From Streptosporangiaceae bacterium (GTDB lineage: Bacteria > Actinomycetota > Actinomycetes > Streptosporangiales > Streptosporangiaceae), in contig JAFARZ010000403.1 of NCBI GenBank assembly GCA_019245115.1, positions 1 to 52,595 on the forward strand: DNA of 52,595 nucleotides, read 5' to 3'. The translations under genes were made by a program, and so were the position numbers. This document shows positions 31,781 to 40,105 of this stretch, piece by piece. Numbering within the stretch: position 1 is the first letter of the stretch; every line of letters starts with the position of its first letter. Below the pieces are notes generated by a model. That model was not told the origin of the DNA, did not search any database, and worked only from the letters and a program-made list of their open reading frames with translations.

Positions 31781-33188
31781 CGGCCTGGGCGAGTTCCGCG
31801 CGGCGGATGAGCAGGAACGTCACGGGGACGGCGGCTAGTGCGGTGAGGCCGCTTACCCACAGCGCCCAGTGGAACCCGCCGGTGAGCGCGATCGCGGCGG
31901 CGTGTCCCTGGCCCTGGAGGACACGGAAATGAGCCGCCGCCACGGTAGAGGCGACGGCGATGCCGATGGCCCCGCCGAGTTGCTGCGAGGTGTCGATGAG
32001 CCCGGAGGCGACTCCGGCATCGCGCTCCGTGACACCGGCGAGCGCCCCGATTGATACCGGGATGAACGCCCAGGTGACGGCGCCGGTGAGGAAGAACGGA
32101 CCGGCGAGGCTGGCCCAGAAGCTCCCGTCCGCCGGCACCTGCGTGGCCCACAGGATCCCGGCGCCGACCAGCGTCATCCCGGCCGCCATGACGAGCTTGG
32201 CCGAGGCGCGGGTGACCAGGATCTGCGCCGGGCCCGCCAGTGCCAGCCCGGTGACCGACGTCGCCAGCCAGGCGATTCCGGTCTTGAGCGCGGAGTATCC
32301 GAGTACCTGCTGCATGTAGAGGGTGCCGACGAAGATATAACTGTAGAAGCTCGCCCCGAGCAGGAAGCCGACCGCGTTCGACCCGGCGAGAGTCTTCAGC
32401 CGGAACAGGCGCAGCGGCAGCAGCGGCGCTTCGGCCCTGGTCTCGATGACCAGGAAGCCGGCCAGCAGGACCGCCGATGCCGCGAGCAACGCCACGGTCC
32501 GGGTGGCTGTCCACCCGATGGCGGGCGCCTGGGAGATCGCGTAGACGGCGGCGATGAGGCCGCCGGTCACGGTGACGGCGCCCAGCGGGTCGTAGCGCCG
32601 GCGCGCGCCGTGCAGCCTGCTTTCCGGCACCACCCGGCGGGCCAGCAGCAGTGCTGCCGCGCCGATGGGAACGTTCAGGTAGAAGATGTACTGCCAGCCG
32701 GCATACCGGGTGAGCGTGCCGCCGGCCAGCAGGCCGATGGTCGCGCCGGTGGCACCAAGGCCGCCCCACGCGCCGAGCGCCTTGTTGCGCTCGGCGCCCT
32801 CGCGGAACATGTTCATCACGATGGACAGCGCGGCGGGCAGCACTATGGCGGCGCCCAGGCCCTGGATGCCACGCAGGATGATCAGGAACGTGCCGCTGGT
32901 GGCCAGCCCGCAGGCCAGCGAGGCACCCGTGAAGATCACCAGCCCGATCATGAACAGGCGCCTGCGCCCGAGCAGGTCGGCGGCCCGCCCGCCCAGCAGC
33001 AGGAACCCGCCGAAGGTCAGCGCATAGGCGGTCACCACCCACTGCAGGTCGGACTCGGCGAAGTGCAGCTTACGGCCGATGGTCGGCAGGGCGACGTTGA
33101 CGATGGTCAGGTCGACCGCCGTCATGAGGTACGTCACGGCGAGCAGCGAAAACGCCCGCCACCTGTGCACCTCGACGACTGAGGTCAT
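31752..33188 (-). CDS. DHA2 (EmrB/QacA) family MFS drug exporter
   Basis: 478 residues from ATG 33188 (GGAGGAAC upstream); 14 predicted transmembrane segments. Motifs: LLAVTYLMTAVDLTIVNVALP (motif D1, TM1), WVVTAYALTFGGFLLLGGRAADLLGRRR (motif A), RGIQGLGAAIVLPAALSIV (motif B), GATIGLLAGGTL (motif C). Proton-driven export of hydrophobic drugs or natural products is expected; substrate unknown. Divergent from the ECF sigma factor gene, 106 bp apart, so joint regulation is possible. Convergent overlap of 29 bp with the hydrolase gene. Confidence 0.93.
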   Translation of the reverse strand: MTSVVEVHRWRAFSLLAVTYLMTAVDLTIVNVALPTIGRKLHFAESDLQWVVTAYALTFGGFLLLGGRAADLLGRRRLFMIGLVIFTGASLACGLATSGTFLIILRGIQGLGAAIVLPAALSIVMNMFREGAERNKALGAWGGLGATGATIGLLAGGTLTRYAGWQYIFYLNVPIGAAALLLARRVVPESRLHGARRRYDPLGAVTVTGGLIAAVYAISQAPAIGWTATRTVALLAASAVLLAGFLVIETRAEAPLLPLRLFRLKTLAGSNAVGFLLGASFYSYIFVGTLYMQQVLGYSALKTGIAWLATSVTGLALAGPAQILVTRASAKLVMAAGMTLVGAGILWATQVPADGSFWASLAGPFFLTGAVTWAFIPVSIGALAGVTERDAGVASGLIDTSQQLGGAIGIAVASTVAAAHFRVLQGQGHAAAIALTGGFHWALWVSGLTALAAVPVTFLLIRRAELAQAVTPPALART

Positions 33189-33294
33189 GTGTTCCTCCAT
33201 GCTGGTCTGGTCAGGTAACTCCTCACTGGTGAAGACACCGGCCGGGCCGGCGACTCGCCGATGAATCCGGGGCGCCGATGGTGTTACACCCTTC

Positions 33295-34359
33295 ATGAGG
33301 CCGGAAAAGATGACACAGCCAGCTCTCGCCCGGGCCCAGGCCGGCGACGGCGACGCCTTCCGCGAGCTCATCGAGCCCTACCGCGGCGAGTTGCAGGCGC
33401 ACTGCTACCGGATCCTCGGGTCGGTTCAGGACGCCGAAGACCTGCTTCAGGATTCCCTGCTGGCCGCCTGGCGCGCGATCGGCCAGTTCGACGGCCGTTC
33501 GCTGCGCCCCTGGCTGTACCGCATCACCACGAACCGCTGCCTCAACTACCTGCGCGACGAGTCCCGCCGGCCGCGATGGTCCGGCTGGCCAGAACACGAA
33601 TCAGGAAGGACACGGCCGGTGACTTCCGATGTCCCGTGGTGGCTCGAGCCCTACCCCGATGTGCTGCTCGGTGACGCGGCCACGGGTCCCGAAGCCCGGT
33701 ACGACGCGCGGGAGTCGATCGCGCTGTCGTTCGTGGCGGGCCTCCAGCACCTGCCGCCCCAGCAGCGGGCGGTCCTGGTGCTCCGGGACGTGCTCGGGTT
33801 CCCGGCGGCCGAGGTGGCCGGCATCCTCGGCACGACGCCGGCGGCCGTCAACAGCGCGCTGATCAGGGCCCGGAGTGGCCTCCGCCGGGATCGGGACCCG
33901 CACGACGTGCCCCTGCCGAAGTCCCCGGCGGAGGCCGCGGTCGTCCAGCGCTTCGTCGAGGCGTTCGAGCGGTCCGACATATCGCGGCTGGTGGCTCTGC
34001 TGACCGATGACGCCAGGCTGGACATGCCGCCCGACCCCATCGAGTTCCGCGGTCCCCAGGACGTCGTCGGGTTCCTGCGGGAACACCTCGGCGGCCTGGA
34101 AACCAGGTGCATACCAACCCGGGCCAACGGCCAGCCCGCGCTGGCCTTCTACCACCCAGACCCGAGCGCGCCGATCTGGCGGTTCAGCGGTCTGTGCGTG
34201 CTCACGCTGCGGGGGAACAGCATCTGCGAGCTCACCCACTTCGGTGACCGGGGCCTCATCGGCCGCTTCGGCCTCCCCCGCACGCTGCCACGAGACTTAT
34301 CACGAACGGCGGTGGTTCCCCGGTCCACAATCCGCACCGGTATCCGTAGTGTCGTTGGC
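33295..34359 (+). CDS. ECF sigma factor with SnoaL-like domain, no own stop codon
   Basis: About 340 residues of sigma factor at the start of an 837-codon frame. Sigma region 2 (about 15-85: YRILGSVQDAEDLLQDSLLAAWRAI and LRPWLYRITTNRCLNYLRD), sigma region 4 (about 150-200: LQHLPPQQRAVLVLRDVLGF, EVAGILGTTPAAVNSALIRAR), and a SnoaL/NTF2-like C-terminal domain (about 215-330) as in SigG/SigJ/ECF41-type factors. It ends with the family's typical GLIGRFGLPRTLP. Normally a stop would follow; here the frame continues through DLSRTAVVPRSTIRTG into an amidase starting at 34360. The motif GAACGGCGGTGGTT lies exactly in this linker. Confidence 0.88.
34304..34317 (+). repeat. GAACGGCGGTGGTT motif, site 3 (single arm)
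   Basis: GAACGGCGGTGGTTCC followed by CCGGTCCACAATCC, closely matching the right arm and flank of site 1 (GAACGGCGGTGGTTCC then ACGGTCCGTAACC). No left arm is present in the preceding 45 bp. It lies 43 nt before the amidase ATG at the sigma-amidase junction. Confidence 0.6.
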
Positions 34360-35808
34360 ATGGACGAGACCACGTGGCTGGACGCCACCGCACAGGCCGA
34401 CCTGGTGCGTCGCGGGGAGGTGAGTCCCAAGGAGCTGGCCGAGGCCGCCATCGCCCGGATCGAGGCGGTCAACCCGCGACTGGACGCCGTGATCCGGACG
34501 CGGTTCGACGCGGCACGGCTGGAGGCCGACGGCAACCTGCCCGATGGGCCGTTCCGCGGCGTGCCGATCCTGTACAAGGACCTGGGCTGCACGGTCGCGG
34601 GTGAAGTCACGGCGTTCGGCCTGGGGCCGCTGCGTGATACGACCTGGGCGGTGACGTCCTATCTCGCGGAGCAGTTCCGTGCGGCAGGCTTTGTCCCGCT
34701 CGGCCGCACCAACGTGCCCGAACTCGGCACCACGGTGACCACCGAGCCGCGAAGCTTTGTCCCGACGCGTAACCCGTGGGATCCCGGTCGTTCCGCCGGG
34801 GGTTCGTCGGGAGGCTCGGCCGCCGCCGTGGCGAGCGGCATGGTGCCGGTCGCGCACGCGAACGACGGTGGCGGTTCCATCCGGATCCCGGCGAGCGAAT
34901 GCGGGCTGGTGGGGCTCAAGCCGACCCGCGGACGGGTGAGCCAGGGCCCGCTGATCGGCGAGGCATGGGGCGGCGGAGTGATCGACGGAGCGGTCGCGCG
35001 GACGGTGCGTGACGCGGCCGGCGTGCTGGACGTGATCAGCAACCGCATGCCCGGCGAGCCGTATTACGCGCCCCCGCTGCCGCGCCCGCTGGCCCGCGAG
35101 GCCGGGGCCGATCCGGGCCGGCTCCGGATCGGAGTGCTCGACCGGCCAGGCGCCGCGGGCCCAGGCCAGTCAGAGACTGCGGATTTTCTCGACGATCCGC
35201 AGTGCCGGGCCGCCGTGTCCGGCGTGGCGCGGCTGCTGGAGTCGTCCGGCCACCACATCGACGAGTCCGCGCCCGTGGCCATGTTCGACCCGGAGTTCGG
35301 CAAGCACTTCAACACGATCATCGCGGCCGATACCGAGGCGGCATTCCAGGCCTTCGAGATGCGGCTGGGCCGCCCGATCGGCGAGGACGAGATCGAACCG
35401 CGCAACGCCAGCTACCGCAGCTTCGGCAGGGAGCTCCGCGTGGCGGCCTACCTGCAGAGCCGGGCGTGGTTCGGGGCGTGGGCGCGCCGCATGGCGGCCT
35501 GGTGGGACGACCATGACCTGCTCGTGACGCCCACCCTCGGCGCGCCGCCGCCCGAACTGGGGTGGTTCACCGCCGCCGGGCCGCAACAGGAGGGGAGAAG
35601 GGTCGGCAGCTTCATTCCCTACACCGCGCAGTTCAACATGACCGGCCAGCCGGCCATCACGCTGCCCCTGCACTGGACGCCCGCCGGGCTTCCGGTCGGC
35701 GTGCAGCTCGTCGCCGCCTACGGGCGGGAGGACACGCTCATCCAGGTGGCCAGCCAGCTCGAGCGGGCCGCCCCCTGGACCGGCCGGCACCCCCCAGTAC
35801 ACGCGTAA
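34360..35808 (+). CDS. Amidase signature family amidase, in frame with ECF sigma factor
   Basis: 482 residues if started at ATG 34360. Complete AS-family amidase: Lys in VPILYKDLGC, cis-Ser in GRSAGGSSGGSAAAVASG, nucleophile Ser in NDGGGSIRIPASECGLVGLKPTRG, and C-terminal FNMTGQPAITLPLHWTPAGLPVGVQLVA. Typical of 6-aminohexanoate-cyclic-dimer hydrolase/NylA-like and related amidases; substrate unknown. No stop separates it from the sigma-factor frame at 33295, so product could be a separate protein from internal initiation (no clear ribosome site) or an 837-residue fusion. It is the second amidase in the window with the GAACGGCGGTGGTT motif upstream. Confidence 0.9.
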   Translation: MDETTWLDATAQADLVRRGEVSPKELAEAAIARIEAVNPRLDAVIRTRFDAARLEADGNLPDGPFRGVPILYKDLGCTVAGEVTAFGLGPLRDTTWAVTSYLAEQFRAAGFVPLGRTNVPELGTTVTTEPRSFVPTRNPWDPGRSAGGSSGGSAAAVASGMVPVAHANDGGGSIRIPASECGLVGLKPTRGRVSQGPLIGEAWGGGVIDGAVARTVRDAAGVLDVISNRMPGEPYYAPPLPRPLAREAGADPGRLRIGVLDRPGAAGPGQSETADFLDDPQCRAAVSGVARLLESSGHHIDESAPVAMFDPEFGKHFNTIIAADTEAAFQAFEMRLGRPIGEDEIEPRNASYRSFGRELRVAAYLQSRAWFGAWARRMAAWWDDHDLLVTPTLGAPPPELGWFTAAGPQQEGRRVGSFIPYTAQFNMTGQPAITLPLHWTPAGLPVGVQLVAAYGREDTLIQVASQLERAAPWTGRHPPVHA

Positions 35809-35887
35809 ACAGTGCCGGTGCCGGTGCTACAACAAGCAGCCTGAATTGACGAGTTAGGGAATACGCAGGCCACCGAATACGGACATT

Positions 35888-36255
35888 CCGGAATAACACC
35901 CGCCCCCCAAGCATAAGCGCGCGACGCTTCTTACTGTTATCAGCTTCAGCGTCAGCTATTGCGTCTTCGCTAACGCGGCGCCGACCCGATGCGCTACGCG
36001 TATCGCCGCATTCCGGGCACATGGGCCACCGACTCGTGGAAGATAAGAGCCCCCTGGAGGAAAAGGAGCCGGAAACCGGCGCCCTATATTCCCGGAGGCC
36101 CCTTCCTTCCGAGCCATCCGGCAAAACCGCCACCCAATCCTTCCCGGAGACCCCTTCCTTCCGAGCCATCCGGCAAAACCGCCACCCAATCCTTCTCGGA
36201 GGCCCCTTTCTTCCACGTCGTTCAGTGCCAGCGCCCTACACATATCGGCCATATC
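35888..36255 (-). repeat. Dispersed hairpin element, copy E (enlarged)
   Basis: Read on the minus strand: GATATGGCCGATATGTGTAG, GAACGACGTGGAAGAAAGGG, hairpin core GGGCGCCGGTTTCCGGCTCC, GGGCTCTTATCTTCCACGAG, TGGCCCATGTGCCCGGAATG, GGCGATACGCGTAGC and an end GTTATTCCGG. The left hairpin arm is expanded by a 52-bp tandem duplication (36093-36196). Near the right end the 17-nt motif CTTCTTACTGTTATCAG (plus strand 35927-35943) is embedded, which the other copies do not have inside. Confidence 0.8.
36093..36213 (+). repeat. 52-bp tandem duplication inside element E
   Basis: Two full units (36093-36144 and 36145-36196) that differ at only a few positions, plus a partial third (36197-36213). Unit begins CGGAGGCCCCTTCCTTCCGA and ends in CACCCAATCCTTC. 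The unit junctions coincide with the CGGAGG(C)CCCTTTCTTCC hairpin arm, suggesting slippage at the hairpin. Confidence 0.85.
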
Positions 36256-36381
36256 TGGCAATACTGGCGGCCAGCGAGGGGCCACTTACAGCCCGACTCC
36301 AGCCTCACGGGTCCCGATCGGTGCATTAAGGCGCGATGACCCCGCGTGTACCAGGCGGCGAACCCGGCCGCGGGGTCGCCA

Positions 36382-36477
36382 TGGCGGAGGCGGACGGGAA
36401 TCGAACCCGCCAGCGCTACAGTGCAGCGCTCACTGGTTTTGAAGACCAGGGGGGCCACCAGGCACCCAGACGCCTCC
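36382..36477 (-). tRNA. selC: tRNA-Sec (anticodon UCA)
   Basis: 96 nt including an encoded CCA end (36382-36384). Read on the minus strand: acceptor GGAGGCG pairs with CGCCTCC and discriminator G; anticodon stem CTGGT/ACCAG with loop CTTCAAA gives anticodon UCA, which reads UGA; long variable arm AGCGCT-GCACTGT-AGCGCT; T arm GGCGGG-TTCGATT-CCCGTC. Acceptor plus T stem total 13 pairs, the bacterial tRNA-Sec 8+5 geometry. This tRNA is charged with serine and converted by SelA, encoded 6 kb away. Confidence 0.96.
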
Positions 36478-36593
36478 GGCACCGACTCTACTGAGTCACC
36501 GGCACCGGAAACCCATCTGCCCCATCGAGAGCCGCCATCCGGTTTCTTCTAGACTGTGGCGAGTTGTCGTCTTAGCCGGCTACGCGGACAGGG

Positions 36594-38204
36594 GTGGGCG
36601 TGAGCGACGGGCATGCCTGGTGGGAAGACGCCGTGGTCTACGAGGTGTACCCGCGCAGCTTCGCGGACAGCGACGGGGACGGCGTCGGTGATCTCAACGG
36701 ACTCCGCGGTCGCCTGCCTTACCTCGCCGATCTCGGCGTCGACGCGATCTGGCTGACTCCGTTCTATCCGTCTCCGCTGGCGGACGGCGGGTATGACGTG
36801 AGCGACTACTGTGCCGTCGATCCGCTGCTCGGCACGCTGGCGGATTTCGATGCCCTGGTCAAGGAGGCCGCCGCCAGCGGCATCAGGGTGATCGTCGACA
36901 TCGTGCCCAACCACTGTTCTGCCGAGCACCCGCTGTTCCAGGCGGCACTGGCCAGCAGCCCCGGCAGCCCGGAACGCGATCGCTTCATCTTCCGCGAAGG
37001 CCGCGGTCAGGACGGCTCGCTGCCGCCCAGCAACTGGCCATCGTCGTTCGGCGGCGCGGCCTGGACCCGCGTGCCCGACGGTCAGTGGTACCTGCACATG
37101 TTCGACACGACCCAGCCCGACTGGAACTGGGACAACCCGGCAATACCGGCGCTGTTCGCCGACGTCATCAGGTTCTGGCTGGACCGGGGCGTGGCCGGCC
37201 TGCGGGTGGACGTGGCCAGCGCGATGTTCAAAGATCCGGAGCTGCCTGACAACCCTCCCGGACAGCACCCACTGGCCCCGTCGGGTTATCGTCATCGCGC
37301 GGAGCTGCAAGCCCTGTACCGGTCCTGGCGGCAGATCCTGGACTCCTACCCGGCCGGCGAATTTCCCGGCCAGCGCACGGCGATCGGAGAAGTCTGGTAC
37401 GACGTGCCCGGGACGCTCGCCCCGTACCTCCAGCCGGGCGGCCTGCCCCAGTTGTTCAACTTCCAGCTCATGCTGGTGCCATGGGAGGCTGGCCCGCTGC
37501 GGCGCGCAGTCGACGCGGCGCAGGACCTCGCGGGCGGCTCTCGTGCTCCGTGGGTGATCGGCAACCACGACGTGCCGCGGCCGGCGACCCGCTACGCGCT
37601 CGGGCTCGCCCACCAGTACGAATCCACACTCCCGCGCGGGCCGATCGATACCGACGACGCCAGGGCCGGGGCGCGACGCGCGCGGGCCGCGGCGTTGCTC
37701 CAGCTGGCCCTGCCCGGTTCCGCCTACATCTACCAGGGCGAAGAACTCGGCCTGCCGGAAGTTATCGATATACCGGATGAGGCCCGCCAGGACCCGGTCT
37801 TCCGCCGGACCGGCGGCCGCAGACTGGGCCGGGACGGCTGCCGGGTGCCGCTCCCCTGGCGCGCCGGCCCGAGCGGCCCGTCCTGGCTGCCGCAGCCGCC
37901 GGACTGGGGCCGGTACAGCGTCGAGACCGAGTCGGCTGAGCCGGAGTCAATCCTCATCCTGTACCGGACCGCGCTCCGGGTGCGCCGCGAGCATCCCGCC
38001 CTCGGCCGCGGCGGCGCCATGCGCTGGCTGGAAAGCCCGCCGGACTCGCTGATCTTCAGCCGGGAACCCGGGTTCGTGTTCGCCGCGAACCTCGGCCAGA
38101 CCGCGATCCCGCTGCCGCCGCACAGCGGAATCCTGCTCAGCAGCGGGCCCGTGACCGACGGCAGCCTCCCGCCGGATACGGCGGTGTGGCTGGCACGAGG
38201 GTAA
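36594..38204 (+). CDS. GH13 alpha-glucosidase / oligo-1,6-glucosidase type
   Basis: 536 residues, cytoplasmic. (beta/alpha)8 GH13 enzyme: WWEDAVVYEVYPRSFADSDGDGVGDLNGL at the N terminus, region I DIVPNHC, region II GLRVDVAS with nucleophile Asp, region III IGEVW with acid/base Glu, region IV IGNHDVPR with the transition-state Asp. GDLNG and the region II sequence fit the GH13_30/GH13_23-type alpha-glucosidases of actinobacteria that split maltose, sucrose or isomalto-oligosaccharides. Exact specificity not decidable. It may use sugars brought in by importers powered by the MsiK-like ATPase. Start at 36594 GTG or 36600 GTG (VSDGHAWW). Confidence 0.9.
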   Translation: MGVSDGHAWWEDAVVYEVYPRSFADSDGDGVGDLNGLRGRLPYLADLGVDAIWLTPFYPSPLADGGYDVSDYCAVDPLLGTLADFDALVKEAAASGIRVIVDIVPNHCSAEHPLFQAALASSPGSPERDRFIFREGRGQDGSLPPSNWPSSFGGAAWTRVPDGQWYLHMFDTTQPDWNWDNPAIPALFADVIRFWLDRGVAGLRVDVASAMFKDPELPDNPPGQHPLAPSGYRHRAELQALYRSWRQILDSYPAGEFPGQRTAIGEVWYDVPGTLAPYLQPGGLPQLFNFQLMLVPWEAGPLRRAVDAAQDLAGGSRAPWVIGNHDVPRPATRYALGLAHQYESTLPRGPIDTDDARAGARRARAAALLQLALPGSAYIYQGEELGLPEVIDIPDEARQDPVFRRTGGRRLGRDGCRVPLPWRAGPSGPSWLPQPPDWGRYSVETESAEPESILILYRTALRVRREHPALGRGGAMRWLESPPDSLIFSREPGFVFAANLGQTAIPLPPHSGILLSSGPVTDGSLPPDTAVWLARG

Positions 38205-38216
38205 CCGCGGAGCCTC

Positions 38217-38768
38217 TCACCGTTCGGCCAGCTCGGCCAGCGTCGACCGGGCCCACTCGAGGCTGGCACGGTGGGTCAGGACACCATGCCGGAGCGCCAG
38301 CAGCGGATGCCGGCCGGGCAGCTTCTCTCCGGCCGACGCGGCAAAGTCCTCCATGCCCGTCACGAAGGACTCGAGAGCCTCGATAAGGCCGACGAGAAAA
38401 CGGCGCACCTCCGCGATCGGCACCTGGCGTTCCATCATGACGAACCGCATGAGGTGCAGTCCCAGGTCGCTGGCGACGGCGTCCGGCTCGACCGGCTGCC
38501 GCACCCATTCCAGGTGGACGGCGCGCCCGGCTTCGGTCGGATGCCAGACGCGCCGGCCACGGCGGCCAGCCGACACCGTGACCTCCACGCACAGGAGCCC
38601 GCGCCGCTGGAGACGGCGCAGGGCGGGGTACAGCGCGCCCGCGCTCGGCTGGTAAACCGCGGCGGGCGTGGCGGTGAACAGCTTCTTCAGGTCATAGCCG
38701 GATCGCGGTTCGTCCACGAGCATGCCGAGAAGCACCTGCTCGAAGTCGGTAAGCGGCCGTTCCGTCAC
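38217..38768 (-). CDS. PadR family transcriptional regulator
   Basis: 183 residues. N-terminal PadR wHTH (about 5-85): FEQVLLGMLVDEPRSGYDLKKLF, YQPSAGALYPALRRLQRRGLL, RRVWHPTEAGRA; C-terminal Vir-like helical domain (LALRHGVLTHRASLEWARSTL). Divergent from the small-protein/ABC exporter genes, with the palindrome ATGAGTCGATTCGACAT (38789-38805) between them, so it likely represses the exporter until an inducer, often a toxic compound, binds. Confidence 0.92.
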   Translation of the reverse strand: MTERPLTDFEQVLLGMLVDEPRSGYDLKKLFTATPAAVYQPSAGALYPALRRLQRRGLLCVEVTVSAGRRGRRVWHPTEAGRAVHLEWVRQPVEPDAVASDLGLHLMRFVMMERQVPIAEVRRFLVGLIEALESFVTGMEDFAASAGEKLPGRHPLLALRHGVLTHRASLEWARSTLAELAER

Positions 38769-38788
38769 GATTGGCGACCTCTATTCCA

Positions 38789-38805
38789 ATGAGTCGATTC
38801 GACAT
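38789..38805. promoter_or_regulatory. PadR-type operator
   Basis: ATGAGTCGATTCGACAT: GTCGA-T-TCGAC core with outer ATG/CAT, similar to the ATGT-N8-ACAT layout recognised by PadR proteins. It lies between the PadR gene (start 38768) and the divergent small-protein gene (38851). Confidence 0.55.
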
Positions 38806-38850
38806 GTAGCCTAAGCGTCGGCATCAGGTAATCGGGAGGAGCAACGGGGT

Positions 38851-39147
38851 ATGACAAGCGTAAAAGTCCGCAAGAGCGGGATTTCGGCGGAGGATGTCGC
38901 CGATGTGATCCGGCGCGGCCTCGGCGAGGGGTACCAGGTGCAGCCGGCCGGAGGCGCCGAGATACTCGTCCGCAAGGGCGCGTTCGGCCGGGCCAAGGTA
39001 CGCCTGCGCGAGGAGCCCGGTGGCACCGTGTTCGATGTGAACGGCCAGGGATACCTCATCACCATGAAGGTCGCGAACGACCGCGGGATCGCCAAGCGCA
39101 CCGCCGAGGTCCTCAGCCAGGCGGCCGAGTACCGTGACGACAGCTGA
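38851..39147 (+). CDS. Small conserved protein, paralogue 1 (exporter-associated)
   Basis: 98 residues: VKVRKSGISAEDVADVIRRG, LGEGYQVQPAG, ILVRKGAFGRAKVRL, GTVFDVNGQGYLITMKVAND, IAKRTAEVLSQAAEY. Soluble mixed alpha/beta, no signal or membrane segment. It is clearly related to the protein at 40925-41215 (shared pattern LG.GY.V.P.G...VRK...A.V......G..F......). I recognise no named family. Its 3' end overlaps the ABC ATPase start by 14 bp, so both are one operon. A role in exporter regulation or substrate handling is inference. Confidence 0.8.
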   Translation: MTSVKVRKSGISAEDVADVIRRGLGEGYQVQPAGGAEILVRKGAFGRAKVRLREEPGGTVFDVNGQGYLITMKVANDRGIAKRTAEVLSQAAEYRDDS

Positions 39148-40105
39148 ACACCCGGCGGGTGAGCGCCTTCGGGAGGATCGTGTAGATACTCTCTCCGCGG
39201 GTAACGCGATCAGCGTCCGCGGGCTGCGGATGAGCTACGGCATGTACGAGGCGGTGCGCGGCATCGACTTCGACGTCGAAGCCGGGGAGATCTTCGCATT
39301 CCTCGGCCCGAACGGGGCCGGCAAGACCACCACCACCGAGATCCTCGAAGGCTTCCGCATGCGGACCGGCGGAGACGTCACCGTACTGGGCACGGATCCG
39401 GCCAGGGCAGGTCCGGACTGGCGCGCCAGGATCGGCGTCGTCCTGCAGACCAACGCGCCCGAGCGGCTGCTGAACGTCCGCGAGTGCCTGACCATGTACG
39501 CCGGCTATTACCCCAGGCCGCTCCAGGTCGACCGGGTACTCGACCTGGTCGGCCTGCCGGACAAGGCGAGCAGCCGCTGCGATCAGCTCTCCGGCGGCCA
39601 GCAGCGTCGCCTGGACGTGGCCCTGGCGCTGATCGGCGACCCGGAGCTGATCTTCCTTGACGAGCCGACCACCGGGTTCGACCCCTCCGCCCGGCACATG
39701 GCCTGGGACGTGGTGCGGGGCCTGCGCGACCTCGGCAAGACCGTTTTCCTCACCACGCACTTCATGGACGAGGCGGAGAACCTCGCCGACCGGATCGTGA
39801 TCCTGGCCGCCGGACGCATCGTCGCCGAGGGGACACCGCAGACCATCGGCGGCCGCCAGACCGACGCGAGCGTGATCACGTTCACGATGCCGGCCGGCCT
39901 GACGCCCGGCGGCCTCCCGCCGCTGACCGTGCCGGTCAACGTCGAGCACAACGGACGCGTCGAAATCGTCGCACCCGAGCCGATGCCGGTGCTGTACGCC
40001 CTGTCGTCGTGGGCGATGGACCGCGGCCTGCCGATCACCGACATCGCGGTGCAGCGCCCGTCGCTGGAGGACATCTACCTGCGCCTCACCCGGGAGCTCA
40101 CGTGA
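39134..40105 (+). CDS. ABC-2 exporter ATP-binding protein
   Basis: 323 residues, GTG start overlapping the small-protein gene. Walker A GPNGAGKTTTTEILEGF, Q-loop VVLQTNAPERLL, signature LSGGQQRRLDVAL, Walker B LIFLDEPTTGFDP, H-loop TTHFMDEAE. The C-terminal extension (about 235-323) is typical of DrrA/CcmA-like exporters. Pairs with the permease encoded next, with start and stop overlapping (GTGA). Probably exports a drug or lipid-like compound under PadR control. Confidence 0.94.
   Translation: MTTAEHPAGERLREDRVDTLSAGNAISVRGLRMSYGMYEAVRGIDFDVEAGEIFAFLGPNGAGKTTTTEILEGFRMRTGGDVTVLGTDPARAGPDWRARIGVVLQTNAPERLLNVRECLTMYAGYYPRPLQVDRVLDLVGLPDKASSRCDQLSGGQQRRLDVALALIGDPELIFLDEPTTGFDPSARHMAWDVVRGLRDLGKTVFLTTHFMDEAENLADRIVILAAGRIVAEGTPQTIGGRQTDASVITFTMPAGLTPGGLPPLTVPVNVEHNGRVEIVAPEPMPVLYALSSWAMDRGLPITDIAVQRPSLEDIYLRLTRELT

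Noticed and set aside
36382..36477. Attachment site for an integrated element at selC
   Set aside because: selC is a known integration site in other bacteria, but no integrase, no duplicated tRNA end and no mobility genes are seen on either side.
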